DNA of 64,000 bases from Pseudomonas frederiksbergensis (lineage in GTDB: Bacteria; Pseudomonadota; Gammaproteobacteria; Pseudomonadales; Pseudomonadaceae), in contig NZ_FNTF01000002.1 of the NCBI RefSeq assembly GCF_900105495.1, positions 2,455,501 to 2,519,500 on the forward strand, written 5' to 3'. The translations under genes were made by a program, and so were the position numbers. Each line of letters starts with the position of its first letter. Position 1 is the stretch's first letter. Shown one piece after another: positions 35,847 to 44,232 of the stretch. Under the pieces are notes generated by a model. It was not told the DNA's origin. It saw nothing but the letters and a program-made list of their open reading frames with translations, and did not search any database.

Positions 35847-36896
35847 TTACAACACCGGGTAGTCGATGTAGCCGACCGGGCCCTTGGCGTAGAACAGTTC
35901 AGGACGCGCCTCGTTCAGCGGCGCATCGGCCTTCAACCGTGCCGGCAAGTCCGGGTTGGCAATGAATGGCACGCCGAAGGCCACCGCATCGGCCTTGCCG
36001 CTGGCGAGCCAGGCGTTGGCGCTGTCCTTGGTGAAGCGTTCGTTGGCGATGTACGGGCCGCCGAACGCTTCTTTCAATTGTGGACCCAGGCTGTCGCCAT
36101 CTTCTTTCTCGCGGGAGCAGATGAAGGCGATGCCACGTTTGCCCAGTTCGCGAGCAACGTAAGTGAAGGTCTCGGACAGGTTTTCATCGCCCATGTCATG
36201 GAGATCGGCACGGGGTGACAGGTGCACACCCACGCGGCCCGCGCCCCAGACTTCGATCGCGGCATCGGTCACTTCCAGCAGCAGGCGAGCGCGATTTTCC
36301 ACGGAACCGCCGTAGTTGTCGGTGCGCTGGTTGGTGCTGCTTTGCAGGAACTGGTCGAGCAGGTAGCCGTTGGCACCATGGATTTCCACACCGTCGAAAC
36401 CGGCTGCCTTGGCGTTCTCGGCGCCGACGCGGTAGGCGTCGACGATGTCGGCGATTTCAGCGGTTTCCAGGGCGCGTGGGGTTGGGAAGTCGGCCAGTGG
36501 GCGAACCAGGCTGACATGGCCTTTTGGCTGAATGGCGCTCGGTGCGACCGGTGTTTCACCGTCCAGATACGACCCATGGGAAATACGGCCGACATGCCAC
36601 AGTTGCAGGAAAATCTTGCCGCCCGCGCCGTGGATAGCCTTGGTTACGTTAGCCCAGCCACGTACCTGATCGTTGGACCAGATACCCGGGGTGTCCGGGT
36701 AACCGACGCCCATCGGCGTGACCGAAGTGGCCTCGCTGAGGATCAGGCCGGCCGAGGCGCGTTGTACGTAGTACTCGGCCATCAGCGCGTTTGGCACGCG
36801 GCCTTCGTCGGCGCGGCAGCGGGTCAGCGGCGCCATGATGATGCGGTTGGCCAACTCGAGGTCGCCCAGTTTGATCGGATCGAAAATAGTCGTCAT
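35847..36896 (-). CDS. xenB: Old Yellow Enzyme family ene-reductase (XenB/NemA type)
   Basis: A 349-residue FMN-dependent reductase of activated alkenes and nitro compounds. Family stretches are NRIIMAPLTRCRAD near the N-terminus, QLWHVGRISH, and the substrate-binding pair in GVEIHGANGYLLDQFLQ. It is nearly identical in pattern to xenobiotic reductase B of P. fluorescens I-C, which reduces nitroglycerin and TNT. It is the last gene of the arsR-MFS-xenB set, 21 bases after the MFS gene, so induction through the ArsR-type repressor is likely. Confidence 0.92.
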   Translation of the reverse strand: MTTIFDPIKLGDLELANRIIMAPLTRCRADEGRVPNALMAEYYVQRASAGLILSEATSVTPMGVGYPDTPGIWSNDQVRGWANVTKAIHGAGGKIFLQLWHVGRISHGSYLDGETPVAPSAIQPKGHVSLVRPLADFPTPRALETAEIADIVDAYRVGAENAKAAGFDGVEIHGANGYLLDQFLQSSTNQRTDNYGGSVENRARLLLEVTDAAIEVWGAGRVGVHLSPRADLHDMGDENLSETFTYVARELGKRGIAFICSREKEDGDSLGPQLKEAFGGPYIANERFTKDSANAWLASGKADAVAFGVPFIANPDLPARLKADAPLNEARPELFYAKGPVGYIDYPVL

Positions 36897-36917
36897 GAAA
36901 TAGCTCTCCGGTAGAGA

Positions 36918-38084
36918 TCAGTTGGTAGCAGGGGCCAGTTCGGGATTGCCGTTCTGACGGAAAGTAATCAGGGTCACCAGCAGGGCAAGTACTGCCAGTG
37001 CGGCTGCCGCGAGAGGAACGCTGGTCAGGCCGAAACCGTGGGCGATGACGCTGCCGCCGACCCAGGCACCCAGTGCGTTACCGATGTTGAAAGCGCCGAT
37101 GTTCAGGGTCGACACCAGGTTCGGTGCGGCTTTGCCGTAGGTCACCACGTTCACTTGCAGGGCGGGCACGGCGGCAAAGCACGCAGTGGCCCAGAGGAAC
37201 AGGGTGATTTCGGTTGGTATCAGCGCAACGCTGGTCCAGGTCAGTACGGTCGAGATCACCGCCATCGAGATAAAGACGCCGATCAATGTGGCGGCCATGC
37301 CTTTGTCCGCCAGTTTGCCGCCGATGATGTTGCCGACCGTCAGGCCCAGGCCGATGAGCATTAGGGTCCAGGTCACGCCTTTGGGCGAGACGCCAGTGAC
37401 ATCGCCGAGCAGCGGGGCGACGTAGGTGAACAGGGTGAATACCGAAGCTGCGAACAGCGCGGTCATGCTCAACGACAGCCAGATCCCGGCGCCTTTGAGG
37501 GCGCGCAGTTCGGCGCGCATGTCGAGTTTCTCTTCATCGCGCTTGGCTGGCAGGAAGCGGATCAGGCCGATCAATGCGATCACGCCAATCACGGTCACCG
37601 CCCAGAAGGTCGAACGCCAGCCGGCTTCCTGACCGAGTGCGGTGCCCAGCGGAACGCCGAGTACGTTGGCCAGGGTCAGGCCGGTGAACATCAAGGCTAC
37701 GGCCGAAGCGCGCTTGTTCGCCGGCACCAGACCGGCCGCCACCACCGAACCGATACCGAAGAACGCACCGTGGCAGAGGGCGGTGACCACGCGGGCAAAC
37801 ATCAGCACGTTGTAGTCGGTAGCCATGGCACAGAGCAGGTTGCCAACGATGAAAATCCCCATCAACGCTACCAGCGCAGCCTTGCGCGGCAATCTGGAGG
37901 TGGCCAGTGCCATGAACGGCGCACCGATGGCCACGCCCAGGGCATAACCGGTCACCAGCCAGCCGGCGCCTGGGATCGACACACCGAGGTCGGCCGCCAC
38001 ATCGGGCAGCAAGCCCATGATGACGAACTCTGTGGTGCCGATGGCGAAGGCGCTCAAGGCCAGAATGAGTAGCGAGAGGGGCAT
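36918..38084 (-). CDS. MFS efflux transporter (DHA1, YdhP/AraJ-like)
   Basis: A 388-residue, 12-helix exporter. The first helix reads ILALSAFAIGTTEFVIMGLLP, the motif of the AraJ/YdhP group of drug:proton antiporters, and helix 2-3 carry GAPFMALATSRLPRKAAL. It starts three bases after the arsR stop, and xenB follows, so an electrophile or its reduced product is a reasonable export substrate; this is inference. Confidence 0.87.
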   Translation of the reverse strand: MPLSLLILALSAFAIGTTEFVIMGLLPDVAADLGVSIPGAGWLVTGYALGVAIGAPFMALATSRLPRKAALVALMGIFIVGNLLCAMATDYNVLMFARVVTALCHGAFFGIGSVVAAGLVPANKRASAVALMFTGLTLANVLGVPLGTALGQEAGWRSTFWAVTVIGVIALIGLIRFLPAKRDEEKLDMRAELRALKGAGIWLSLSMTALFAASVFTLFTYVAPLLGDVTGVSPKGVTWTLMLIGLGLTVGNIIGGKLADKGMAATLIGVFISMAVISTVLTWTSVALIPTEITLFLWATACFAAVPALQVNVVTYGKAAPNLVSTLNIGAFNIGNALGAWVGGSVIAHGFGLTSVPLAAAALAVLALLVTLITFRQNGNPELAPATN

Positions 38085-38087
38085 TGT

Positions 38088-38408
38088 TCAGTTCCTTGTC
38101 GGAGCGCTGAGCTCCTTGACGATGGCGTCGAGGAACGCCTGAATCACGTCCTCGTTGCGTTTGAAGAAGTGCCATTGACCGGCTTTCTGGCTGCTGATCA
38201 GTCCCGCACGTTGCAAGGTCGCCAAATGGGCGGACACGGTCGACTGCGACAGGCCGCAGCGTTGATCGATCTGTCCGGCGCAAATACCGTACTCGTGGTT
38301 GTGGAGCTGTTCCGGGAACTGGGTTTTGGGATCTTTCAGCCAGATGAGGATGTCTCGGCGTACTGGGTGTGCCAGGGCTTTTATTATTTCGTCGAGGTCG
38401 ATGGTCAT
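38088..38408 (-). CDS. ArsR-family transcriptional regulator
   Basis: A 106-residue winged-helix repressor. The HTH region is GQIDQRCGLSQSTVSAHLATLQRAGLI (residues 45-71, shown in parts), followed by the wing. The cysteine pair expected for metal-binding ArsR (ELCVCDL) is absent; there are only C43 and C51. It may therefore sense a reactive electrophile or redox change through cysteines, in line with the xenB gene it controls. It is the first gene of the operon and lies next to three operator-like repeats. Confidence 0.85.
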   Translation of the reverse strand: MTIDLDEIIKALAHPVRRDILIWLKDPKTQFPEQLHNHEYGICAGQIDQRCGLSQSTVSAHLATLQRAGLISSQKAGQWHFFKRNEDVIQAFLDAIVKELSAPTRN

Positions 38409-38433
38409 GGTTTGGGCTCGTGATGAATAAAAC

Positions 38434-38523
38434 GCTATATCGCGATGAGGCGAACTTTAAATCGGTACTTCGCGATATACCAATATGATTTTGGTCTGAC
38501 GACCGAGTAATTCGGTATATCGG
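38434..38523. promoter_or_regulatory. Operator candidates: three CGATATA motifs in the arsR-acpH gap
   Basis: Copies are GCTATATCGCG at 38434-38444 (reverse), CGCGATATACC at 38471-38481 (forward) and TCGGTATATCGG at 38512-38523 (reverse). The first two form an inverted repeat with arms TATATCGCG/CGCGATATA. This is the expected site for the ArsR-type repressor. Confidence 0.65.
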
Positions 38524-38563
38524 GTTATAACGATATTGAGGGCGTAGTGCTAAGCTGCGCGGC

Positions 38564-39139
38564 ATGAACTATCTCGCACATCTGCACCTCGGTGGCCAGC
38601 GCCCCGGTCAATTGCTCGGCAGTCTGTATGGCGATTTCGTCAAAGGGCGGCTGCAAGGGCAGTTCGATCCGGAGATCGAAGCGGCCATCCAGCTGCATCG
38701 CAGCATCGATGTCTTTACCGACCGTCATCCGTTGGTGGACGTTTCGTTGTCACGGTTTTCCATGACCCGCCGGCGTTACGCCGGGATCGTGCTTGACGTG
38801 TTTTTCGACCATTGCCTGGCGCGGGACTGGACGTTGTACGCCGACCAGCCGCTGGAGCAATTCACTTCGGGTGTGTACCGGGTGCTGTCCGCCGAGGCGC
38901 AATTGCCGGAGCGTCTGGCGCAGATCGCGCCGCACATGGTCGCTAATGACTGGTTGGGTTCTTATCGGGAATTTGCGGTGCTGGAGCAGGTGCTGCGGGG
39001 GATTTCACGGCGGCTGACGCGGCCGGAGGAGCTGGCCGCAGCGATGCAGGAATTGCGGGTGTTGTATGAACCGTTGAGCGAGGACTTTCGGTTGTTCTAT
39101 CCGCAGCTTCAGGATTTCGCGCAAACGAAGCAGATCTAA
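38564..39139 (+). CDS. acpH: Acyl carrier protein phosphodiesterase AcpH
   Basis: A 191-residue protein of the AcpH family, which removes phosphopantetheine from holo-ACP. The N-terminus MNYLAHLHLGGQRPGQLLG and the metal-binding segments HRSIDVFTDRHP and LDVFFDHCLARDW fit the HD-like domain of E. coli AcpH (193 residues). It is divergent from the arsR operon and monocistronic. Its stop codon abuts a REPIN. Confidence 0.88.
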   Translation: MNYLAHLHLGGQRPGQLLGSLYGDFVKGRLQGQFDPEIEAAIQLHRSIDVFTDRHPLVDVSLSRFSMTRRRYAGIVLDVFFDHCLARDWTLYADQPLEQFTSGVYRVLSAEAQLPERLAQIAPHMVANDWLGSYREFAVLEQVLRGISRRLTRPEELAAAMQELRVLYEPLSEDFRLFYPQLQDFAQTKQI

Positions 39140-39230
39140 TGTGGGAGCGGGCTTGCCCGCGATTGAGGTGGTTCAGTCAACATAGATGTTGGATGATCCG
39201 GCCTCATCGCGGGCAAGCCCGCTCCCACAG
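39140..39230. repeat. REPIN between acpH and olsA
   Basis: Outer elements GTGGGAGCGGGCTTGCCCGC at 39141-39160 and its inverse ending at 39230. The spacer contains a small hairpin (CAACATAGATGTTG). Confidence 0.92.
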
Positions 39231-39240
39231 GGATATGTGT

Positions 39241-40035
39241 TCAAGCCGCGATTGCGGGGCGCAGAGGTTCCGGTTGGGCCTGCGGAATCACCCCAAACAA
39301 CGCCTTCTGCACCGCCTGCTGCGCTTCAAACGCCAGCGCCGCACGCTCGCGACCTTCGCACGCGATCGGCTTGAGCAAATGAATCTCCACCTCACCCCGA
39401 TCATGGGCAAACAAGCGCATCAAGTGCGAGAGCAAATCATCATCGCCAATGAACGGTGCCAGTGAATCGAGCTGCCCGTCGCGCAGATAACGAATCGCCA
39501 CCGGCTGCAACTTCACTTCGGAGTCGATCGCCGCCGACAGCAATCGACCATGAAACGTGCGCAACGTGCGGCCATCGGTGGTAGTGCCTTCCGGGAACAT
39601 CAGCAGCGGATGTTCCTGCTCCAGATGACGGGTCATCTGTTTGCGGATCAACTGGCTGTCGCCCGACCCTCGGCGAATGAACAAGCTGCCGGCCTTGGCC
39701 GCCAGCCAGCCCGCCACCGGCCAGGTGCGCACTTCGGCCTTGGACAGGAACGACAGCGGCGTGAGCATGCCTAGCAGCGGAATGTCGGTCCAGGACACAT
39801 GGTTGCTGACCCAGAGCATCGGCGACTTCGGCAATTCACCGTGCACGGTCACGTGAAAGGGCAGGGCATTGCTCAGGCGCGCCATGAAAAATCGCGACCA
39901 GCGCTGGCGCCGGACCATCGAATGAGCAATCCCCAAACGTTCGAACAACCCGAACACCCCGGCCATGCTCAACCCCAGCGCCACCACCACCAACACTCGC
40001 GCAATCCGCGCGTAAATCCGCAGCCGACTCATCAT
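39241..40035 (-). CDS. olsA: Lyso-ornithine lipid acyltransferase OlsA (PlsC-like)
   Basis: A 264-residue 1-acyltransferase with an N-terminal membrane helix ([18 protein letters not shown]). The acyltransferase boxes are NHVSWTD (HX4D, about residues 79-85) and FPEGTTTDG. It adds the second acyl chain to lyso-ornithine lipid. The ATG at 40035 overlaps the olsB stop (ATGA); the ATG at 40032 is an alternative. A frame extending to 40131 reads back into olsB and is rejected. The downstream REPIN is 11 bases beyond its stop. Confidence 0.85.
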   Translation of the reverse strand: MMSRLRIYARIARVLVVVALGLSMAGVFGLFERLGIAHSMVRRQRWSRFFMARLSNALPFHVTVHGELPKSPMLWVSNHVSWTDIPLLGMLTPLSFLSKAEVRTWPVAGWLAAKAGSLFIRRGSGDSQLIRKQMTRHLEQEHPLLMFPEGTTTDGRTLRTFHGRLLSAAIDSEVKLQPVAIRYLRDGQLDSLAPFIGDDDLLSHLMRLFAHDRGEVEIHLLKPIACEGRERAALAFEAQQAVQKALFGVIPQAQPEPLRPAIAA

Positions 40036-40787
40036 ACGGCCGCCTTGAAATGCTTGGCATAACGCGGGCAGAGCTCGTCGCGCTTGAGCAGGATGAATAC
40101 GTCGGCGACCTGGAAGTCTTCGTCCCAGCACGGCTCGCCGCAGATCTTCGCGCCAAGGCGCATGTAGGCCTTGAGCAGCGGTGGCATTTCGGCGATGACG
40201 TTGGACGGGATGTCGAGGCTCGGCAGCGGTTTTTTCGGTTCTGCCCGCAGGTGTTCAGTGCACAGATAACGTTCGCGCAGGCGCTGCATGATCGCGTGGG
40301 CCTGAATGCCGCCGTCCTGCATCGGGATGCTCGCGCAACCCATCAAATAGCTGTAGCCGCCCTGGTTCAGGACTTCGGCCAGTTCGCCCCAGAGTACGGC
40401 GATGGTGCCGCCGTTGCGGTAGGCCGGGTCGACGCAAGTGCGGCCGATTTCCAGGATCGGGCCTTTGAGATGGACCAGGCCGTGCAGGCTGAATTCTTCT
40501 TCGCTGTAGAACTTGCCCAGGCTGCTGGCGGCGGTGTGGTCGAGCAAACGGGTGGTCGCCACCAGACGCCCGGTGTTCAAATCACGCACGCCGATGTGGG
40601 CGCAGTGAACATCATAGTCATCCATGTCCAGACCCAGCTCCGCGCCTTTCAGCTTGGCGTTGAATTCGCCGCTGAACACGTTGAAGCGCAGGGCCTGGGC
40701 TTCCTGCAAGGCCTCGGCGCCCACCAGGCGTTCGGCTTGCAGGCGGCGTTCATTGCCGGTGTCGCTGATGCGGGCGATCTGAGTCAT
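40032..40787 (-). CDS. olsB: Ornithine N-acyltransferase OlsB
   Basis: A 251-residue GNAT-fold enzyme that joins a 3-hydroxyacyl chain from ACP to ornithine, the first step of ornithine lipid synthesis. Family stretches are [34 protein letters not shown] and [12 protein letters not shown]. Its stop overlaps the olsA start. In other pseudomonads olsBA is raised at phosphate limitation, but I see no convincing Pho box in the 154 bases upstream. Confidence 0.9.
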   Translation of the reverse strand: MTQIARISDTGNERRLQAERLVGAEALQEAQALRFNVFSGEFNAKLKGAELGLDMDDYDVHCAHIGVRDLNTGRLVATTRLLDHTAASSLGKFYSEEEFSLHGLVHLKGPILEIGRTCVDPAYRNGGTIAVLWGELAEVLNQGGYSYLMGCASIPMQDGGIQAHAIMQRLRERYLCTEHLRAEPKKPLPSLDIPSNVIAEMPPLLKAYMRLGAKICGEPCWDEDFQVADVFILLKRDELCPRYAKHFKAAV

Positions 40788-40941
40788 TGCGAATCTCCGT
40801 ACGGGCCGGTCACCCGTCTTGGGTTGCAGCCGATCGACTTTCTTTATGCAGCCGTGTTGTGCAAAGTCAGGCTATGTAGCCCCGGTGTCATCGCCATGAA
40901 GCTTTGGTGATGCTTATATGACAGCCTTTGAGGAGCCTCTT

Positions 40942-41829
40942 ATGCTCTGGCAAAACCTGCTGCGCCGCTGTGAACGCCTGCCCGCCAACCCGGACCTGAG
41001 CGAGGGTTTCGCGACTTTGTTGCACCAGTTGGGCAACGTCACGCCGTTCGAACTGGCGGTGGCCGGCGGGCGTTTGATGTCAACGCCCGGGTTGGCGTTT
41101 CTGGTGGGCTATCAGGCAGCGTTGCGCATGCTCTGGCCGAGCGCACCGCCGAGCCTCGGCGCGTTGTGCGCGACCGAACAGCGCAGCCTGCGGGTAGCGG
41201 ACATGCAGACCCGTCTGCGGGATTTGCGTCTGAGCGGGCGCAAGGATTTTGTCACCGCAGGCGATGCCGCCGATTGGCTGCTGATCGCTGCTCGCAGTGA
41301 AGCCCCCGATGAAAAACCGCGCCTGAGTCTGGCGGTGGTCTATCCCGATGAGCCGGGCGTGCGCCTGGAGAAACTACCGGCGATCCCGTTGATGCCAGAC
41401 ATCAGCCATGGTCGGCTGTTTCTCGATAACGCTCAGTGCGAACTGTTGGCGGGGGATGGCTGGGAGGCTTACATCAAACCATTCCGCACCCTTGAAGACA
41501 TTTACGTGTTGAGCGCCATGACCGCCTGGCTGTACGGCATCGGTCAGGACAGCGACTGGCCGCAAGCCTTGCAACTGCGTTTGCTGGCGCTGCTGGCCGG
41601 GTGCGCGGAAGTCAGCCGGCAGGCGCCGAATAATCCGTCCGGGCATGTGTTGCTCGGTGGCTTGTTTGCGCAGTTCGATGGGCTCAAGGCCGAGCTGGCT
41701 CTGGCACTGGCCGATGGCCCGCAGCATTGGGCGCAGATGTGGCAGCGTGATCAGGGCGTGATGGAGTTGGCGGCGGGGGCGCGGGGGAAGCGGTTGGCCA
41801 AGGCACTCGCGGGTTCTTCGCTGGATTGA
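40942..41829 (+). CDS. Acyl-CoA dehydrogenase-like protein, degenerate
   Basis: A 295-residue protein. The ATG at 40942 is chosen because GAGGAG lies six bases upstream; the ATG at 40918 has no site. The sequence is Leu/Ala-rich with blocks such as TPFELAVAGGRLMSTPGLAFL and RKDFVTAGDAADWLLIAAR, which resemble the N-terminal and middle domains of acyl-CoA dehydrogenases, but the usual FAD and catalytic glutamate motifs are not clear. It is also about 90 residues shorter than that family. It diverges from olsB, so a role in lipid metabolism is possible. The family call is tentative. Confidence 0.5.
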   Translation: MLWQNLLRRCERLPANPDLSEGFATLLHQLGNVTPFELAVAGGRLMSTPGLAFLVGYQAALRMLWPSAPPSLGALCATEQRSLRVADMQTRLRDLRLSGRKDFVTAGDAADWLLIAARSEAPDEKPRLSLAVVYPDEPGVRLEKLPAIPLMPDISHGRLFLDNAQCELLAGDGWEAYIKPFRTLEDIYVLSAMTAWLYGIGQDSDWPQALQLRLLALLAGCAEVSRQAPNNPSGHVLLGGLFAQFDGLKAELALALADGPQHWAQMWQRDQGVMELAAGARGKRLAKALAGSSLD

Positions 41830-41837
41830 CCGGCCCC

Positions 41838-41928
41838 TTCGCGGGCAAGCCCGCTCCCACAGTGAGCGGTGTGCGACACAGATGGTGAGCAACACACAAT
41901 CCCTGTGGGAGCGGGCTTGCCCGCGAAG
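41838..41928. repeat. REPIN
   Basis: TTCGCGGGCAAGCCCGCTCC at 41838-41857 and its inverse GGAGCGGGCTTGCCCGCGAA ending near 41926. Confidence 0.9.
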
Positions 41929-42010
41929 ACGACCTCATTGGCAACACAAATCCCGGAACTGTCATCAATGGCGACTAGGCTCAGCAGGTCCATCCCTCCG
42001 AGCCCCCACC

Positions 42011-43105
42011 ATGTTCAAAGGCTTGTCCCTGATTGCAGGGCTGTTGCTCAGCCTCACGGCCCACGCCGAATACTGGCCTGCCGAGCAATGGTCAACCGGT
42101 CCGACAGTCAGCGGGCCGGCGCTTCAAGCGCTGGAGACTTACGCCTTCCCACCCCGTGATGAGGCCACCCGACAAGGCATCCGCACCGACGCCTTGCTGG
42201 TGATCCGCGACGGTCAACTGATCTACGAACGCTACGCCGGGCCGACCACCGCCGACACCCCGCACCTGACCTGGTCCATCAGCAAAAGCCTGATGGCCAC
42301 GCTCCTCGGCGTGGCTTATGGCGAAGGTCTGTTCAAGCTCCAGGACCCGGTGCAGACATTTTATCCACCGCTGCAAAAACACCCGACGATGACCATGGCC
42401 GACCTGCTGCATTGGGCCTCGGGTCTGGACTGGCAGGAAGACTATGAATACGCGCCGTTGAAATCCTCGGTGGTCGCGATGCTCTACACCCGTGGCCACC
42501 CGGACATGGCCGCGTTCACCGCCGATCACCGTGAATACGCCAAACCCGGTCAGGCATTCCGCTACTCCAGCGGTGACAGCAATTTGTTATCCGCTGCACT
42601 GAAAACCATCGTCGGCCCGACCCGCTATCCGGACTATCCATGGACGGCTTTGTTCGAACCCTTGGGGATTAGCAGCGCGGTGTGGGAAACGGATGCCACG
42701 GGTACGTTTGTTGCCTCGTCCTATGTCTACCTCACCGCCAGAGACCTGGCCCGCATCGGGCTATTGATGGCGCGCGACGGCCGTTGGGGTGAGCGGCAAT
42801 TGCTGCCCAGGGACTGGGTCACGTTCAACCGCGAACCGTTCGCCCGCTATCAAGCCAATCAAGACGAGGCTGTGCCCGGCGGCCATTGGTGGCTTAACCG
42901 CGCGGTGGAAGGCGCCGCAAAACCCTGGCCCGATGCACCTGCCGACACCTTCGCCGCGTTGGGTCATTGGGGGCAGGCGATGTACGTGATTCCCGGCGAA
43001 AACCTGGTGATCGTTCGTTACGGCGATGACCGCGACGGCAGCTACCGGCACAACGATTTGCTCAGACTCGTGCTCCAGGCATTTGCTGCGAAGGTGCAGC
43101 CATGA
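42011..43105 (+). CDS. Secreted serine hydrolase of the beta-lactamase/PBP4 fold
   Basis: A 364-residue protein with a signal peptide (LIAGLLLSLTAHA-EYW). The SxxK motif is SISK (WSISKSLMATLLG). The second-site tyrosine is in FRYSSGDSN, and the third motif is GHWGQ, an HxG variant of KTG. This pattern belongs to class C beta-lactamase-like esterases and 6-aminohexanoate-dimer hydrolases, not to a dedicated beta-lactamase. The start at 42011 is preferred because it gives the signal peptide; the frame to 41882 runs through a REPIN. It overlaps the next gene by four bases (ATGA). Confidence 0.82.
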   Translation: MFKGLSLIAGLLLSLTAHAEYWPAEQWSTGPTVSGPALQALETYAFPPRDEATRQGIRTDALLVIRDGQLIYERYAGPTTADTPHLTWSISKSLMATLLGVAYGEGLFKLQDPVQTFYPPLQKHPTMTMADLLHWASGLDWQEDYEYAPLKSSVVAMLYTRGHPDMAAFTADHREYAKPGQAFRYSSGDSNLLSAALKTIVGPTRYPDYPWTALFEPLGISSAVWETDATGTFVASSYVYLTARDLARIGLLMARDGRWGERQLLPRDWVTFNREPFARYQANQDEAVPGGHWWLNRAVEGAAKPWPDAPADTFAALGHWGQAMYVIPGENLVIVRYGDDRDGSYRHNDLLRLVLQAFAAKVQP

Positions 43106-43431
43106 AGCGTCGCAGCTTTGTTCGTCGTCGACCGCTCGGCACGCTGTTGTTGATCCTGCTGATCGCCTTGCTCGGCTGGATCTGGCAAGAGCGCGTGGCG
43201 CTGGGGGCCTTCCCGGACATCATCAGCGCCTACACCGCCAAGGAATATTGTTCGTGCCGTTACGTGATGAACAACCCGGCGGAGTACTGCCGCGGCTACG
43301 TGAAGCAGTGGCTGCCGACCAGCGGCTTTACCGATGACGCCACAAGTAAGCGCGTCACCGTCAGCGGCATGGGACGCAGCAACAGCGCGCAATGGATCAG
43401 CGAACGCCAGGGCTGCCGCTTATCACCTTGA
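43102..43431 (+). CDS. Small membrane-anchored protein with a Cys-rich motif
   Basis: A 109-residue protein with a basic N-terminus (MKRRSFVRRRP) and one membrane helix (LGTLLLILLIALLGWIW). The rest is predicted periplasmic. It contains YCSCRYVMNNPAEYC (residues ~49-63), a CxC pair and a third cysteine, with a fourth near the C-terminus (GCRLSP), suggesting disulfides or metal binding. I do not recognise the family. It is translationally coupled to the preceding serine hydrolase, implying a joint role. Confidence 0.72.
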   Translation: MKRRSFVRRRPLGTLLLILLIALLGWIWQERVALGAFPDIISAYTAKEYCSCRYVMNNPAEYCRGYVKQWLPTSGFTDDATSKRVTVSGMGRSNSAQWISERQGCRLSP

Positions 43432-43445
43432 AACGCCACTTTCCC

Positions 43446-43578
43446 TGTAGCAGCTGGCGAAGCCTGCGTTCGGCGGCGCAGCCGTCGTAAAACCACGCTC
43501 TGCGGTGTTTCAGAAAGAGCAAGGTGGCTGGATTGGCGACGGCTGCGCCGCCGAACGCAGGCTTCGCCAGCTGCTACA
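43446..43578. repeat. Long inverted repeat, TGTAGCAGCTGGCGAAGCC family, copy 1
   Basis: Outer arms TGTAGCAGCTGGCGAAGCC..GCGTTCGGCGGCGCAGCCGTCG and their inverse give about 45-bp arms around a ~45-base spacer. A second copy lies at 50138-50270. It differs from the REP and GATCGTTCCCACGC families. Confidence 0.88.
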
Positions 43579-43640
43579 CGTTTGCAATTGGCTCGCGGGC
43601 GGTTAAGGTTCGTGCAGGTTTATCTGCCCCACGAGTCTCT

Positions 43641-44231
43641 ATGTTCAACCGCTTCCTCTGCAAAACCCTCGCCTCCCTGCTGCTGGCCGGTGTCACCGTG
43701 TCGGCCCAGGCCAATTGGTACCTCGACGGTGAGTCATCGCGGCTGTCATTCATCAGCACCAAAAACACCAATATTTCCGAGGTGCAACGCTTTCTGGTGC
43801 TGCACGGAAAGGTCAGCCCTAAAGGCCTGGCCGAGGTGGAAGTCGAGATGGACTCGGTCAACAGTGGCATCCCGCTGCGCGATGAACGCATGCGCAAGGA
43901 CCTGTTTGAGATCCAGACGTTTCCCCAAGCGCTGATCACCACGCAGATCGATCTGCGGCCGATCAACGATCTGGCGCCCGGCGCGCAACTTGAATTGCGC
44001 CTGCCGCTGACCGTCAACCTGCATGGCAAACAACACGAATACAACGCCGAACTGCTGGCGACTCGTCTCGATGACCGGCGCTTCCAGGTGGTAACCCTCG
44101 AACCGCTGATCATCAATGCCGCGGATTTCGACCTGGCCCCCGGGCTGGAAAGTTTGCGCAAGGTCGCCGGTTTGTCGGCCATCAGTTTGTCGGTGCCGGT
44201 GGGTGCGGTACTGATTTTCACGGCGCGCTGA
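43641..44231 (+). CDS. YceI-family periplasmic protein
   Basis: A 196-residue protein with a signal peptide (MFNRFLCKTLASLLLAGVTVSAQA, cleavage before NWYL). The YceI lipocalin-like barrel follows: WYLDGESSRLSFISTKN, the conserved loop SVNSGIPLRDERMRKDLFE (with the DeRMRkdFF-type motif) and a closing hydrophobic strand. YceI proteins bind polyisoprenoid lipids in the periplasm. The start at 43641 is the first ATG giving a signal peptide. It is one base before the cardiolipin synthase gene. Confidence 0.88.
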   Translation: MFNRFLCKTLASLLLAGVTVSAQANWYLDGESSRLSFISTKNTNISEVQRFLVLHGKVSPKGLAEVEVEMDSVNSGIPLRDERMRKDLFEIQTFPQALITTQIDLRPINDLAPGAQLELRLPLTVNLHGKQHEYNAELLATRLDDRRFQVVTLEPLIINAADFDLAPGLESLRKVAGLSAISLSVPVGAVLIFTAR

Positions 44232-44232
44232 C

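Noticed and set aside
40788..40941. Possible Pho box before olsB
   Set aside because: GTGTCATCGCCATGAAG at 40884-40900 resembles half a Pho box, but the second half is missing and the spacing is wrong.
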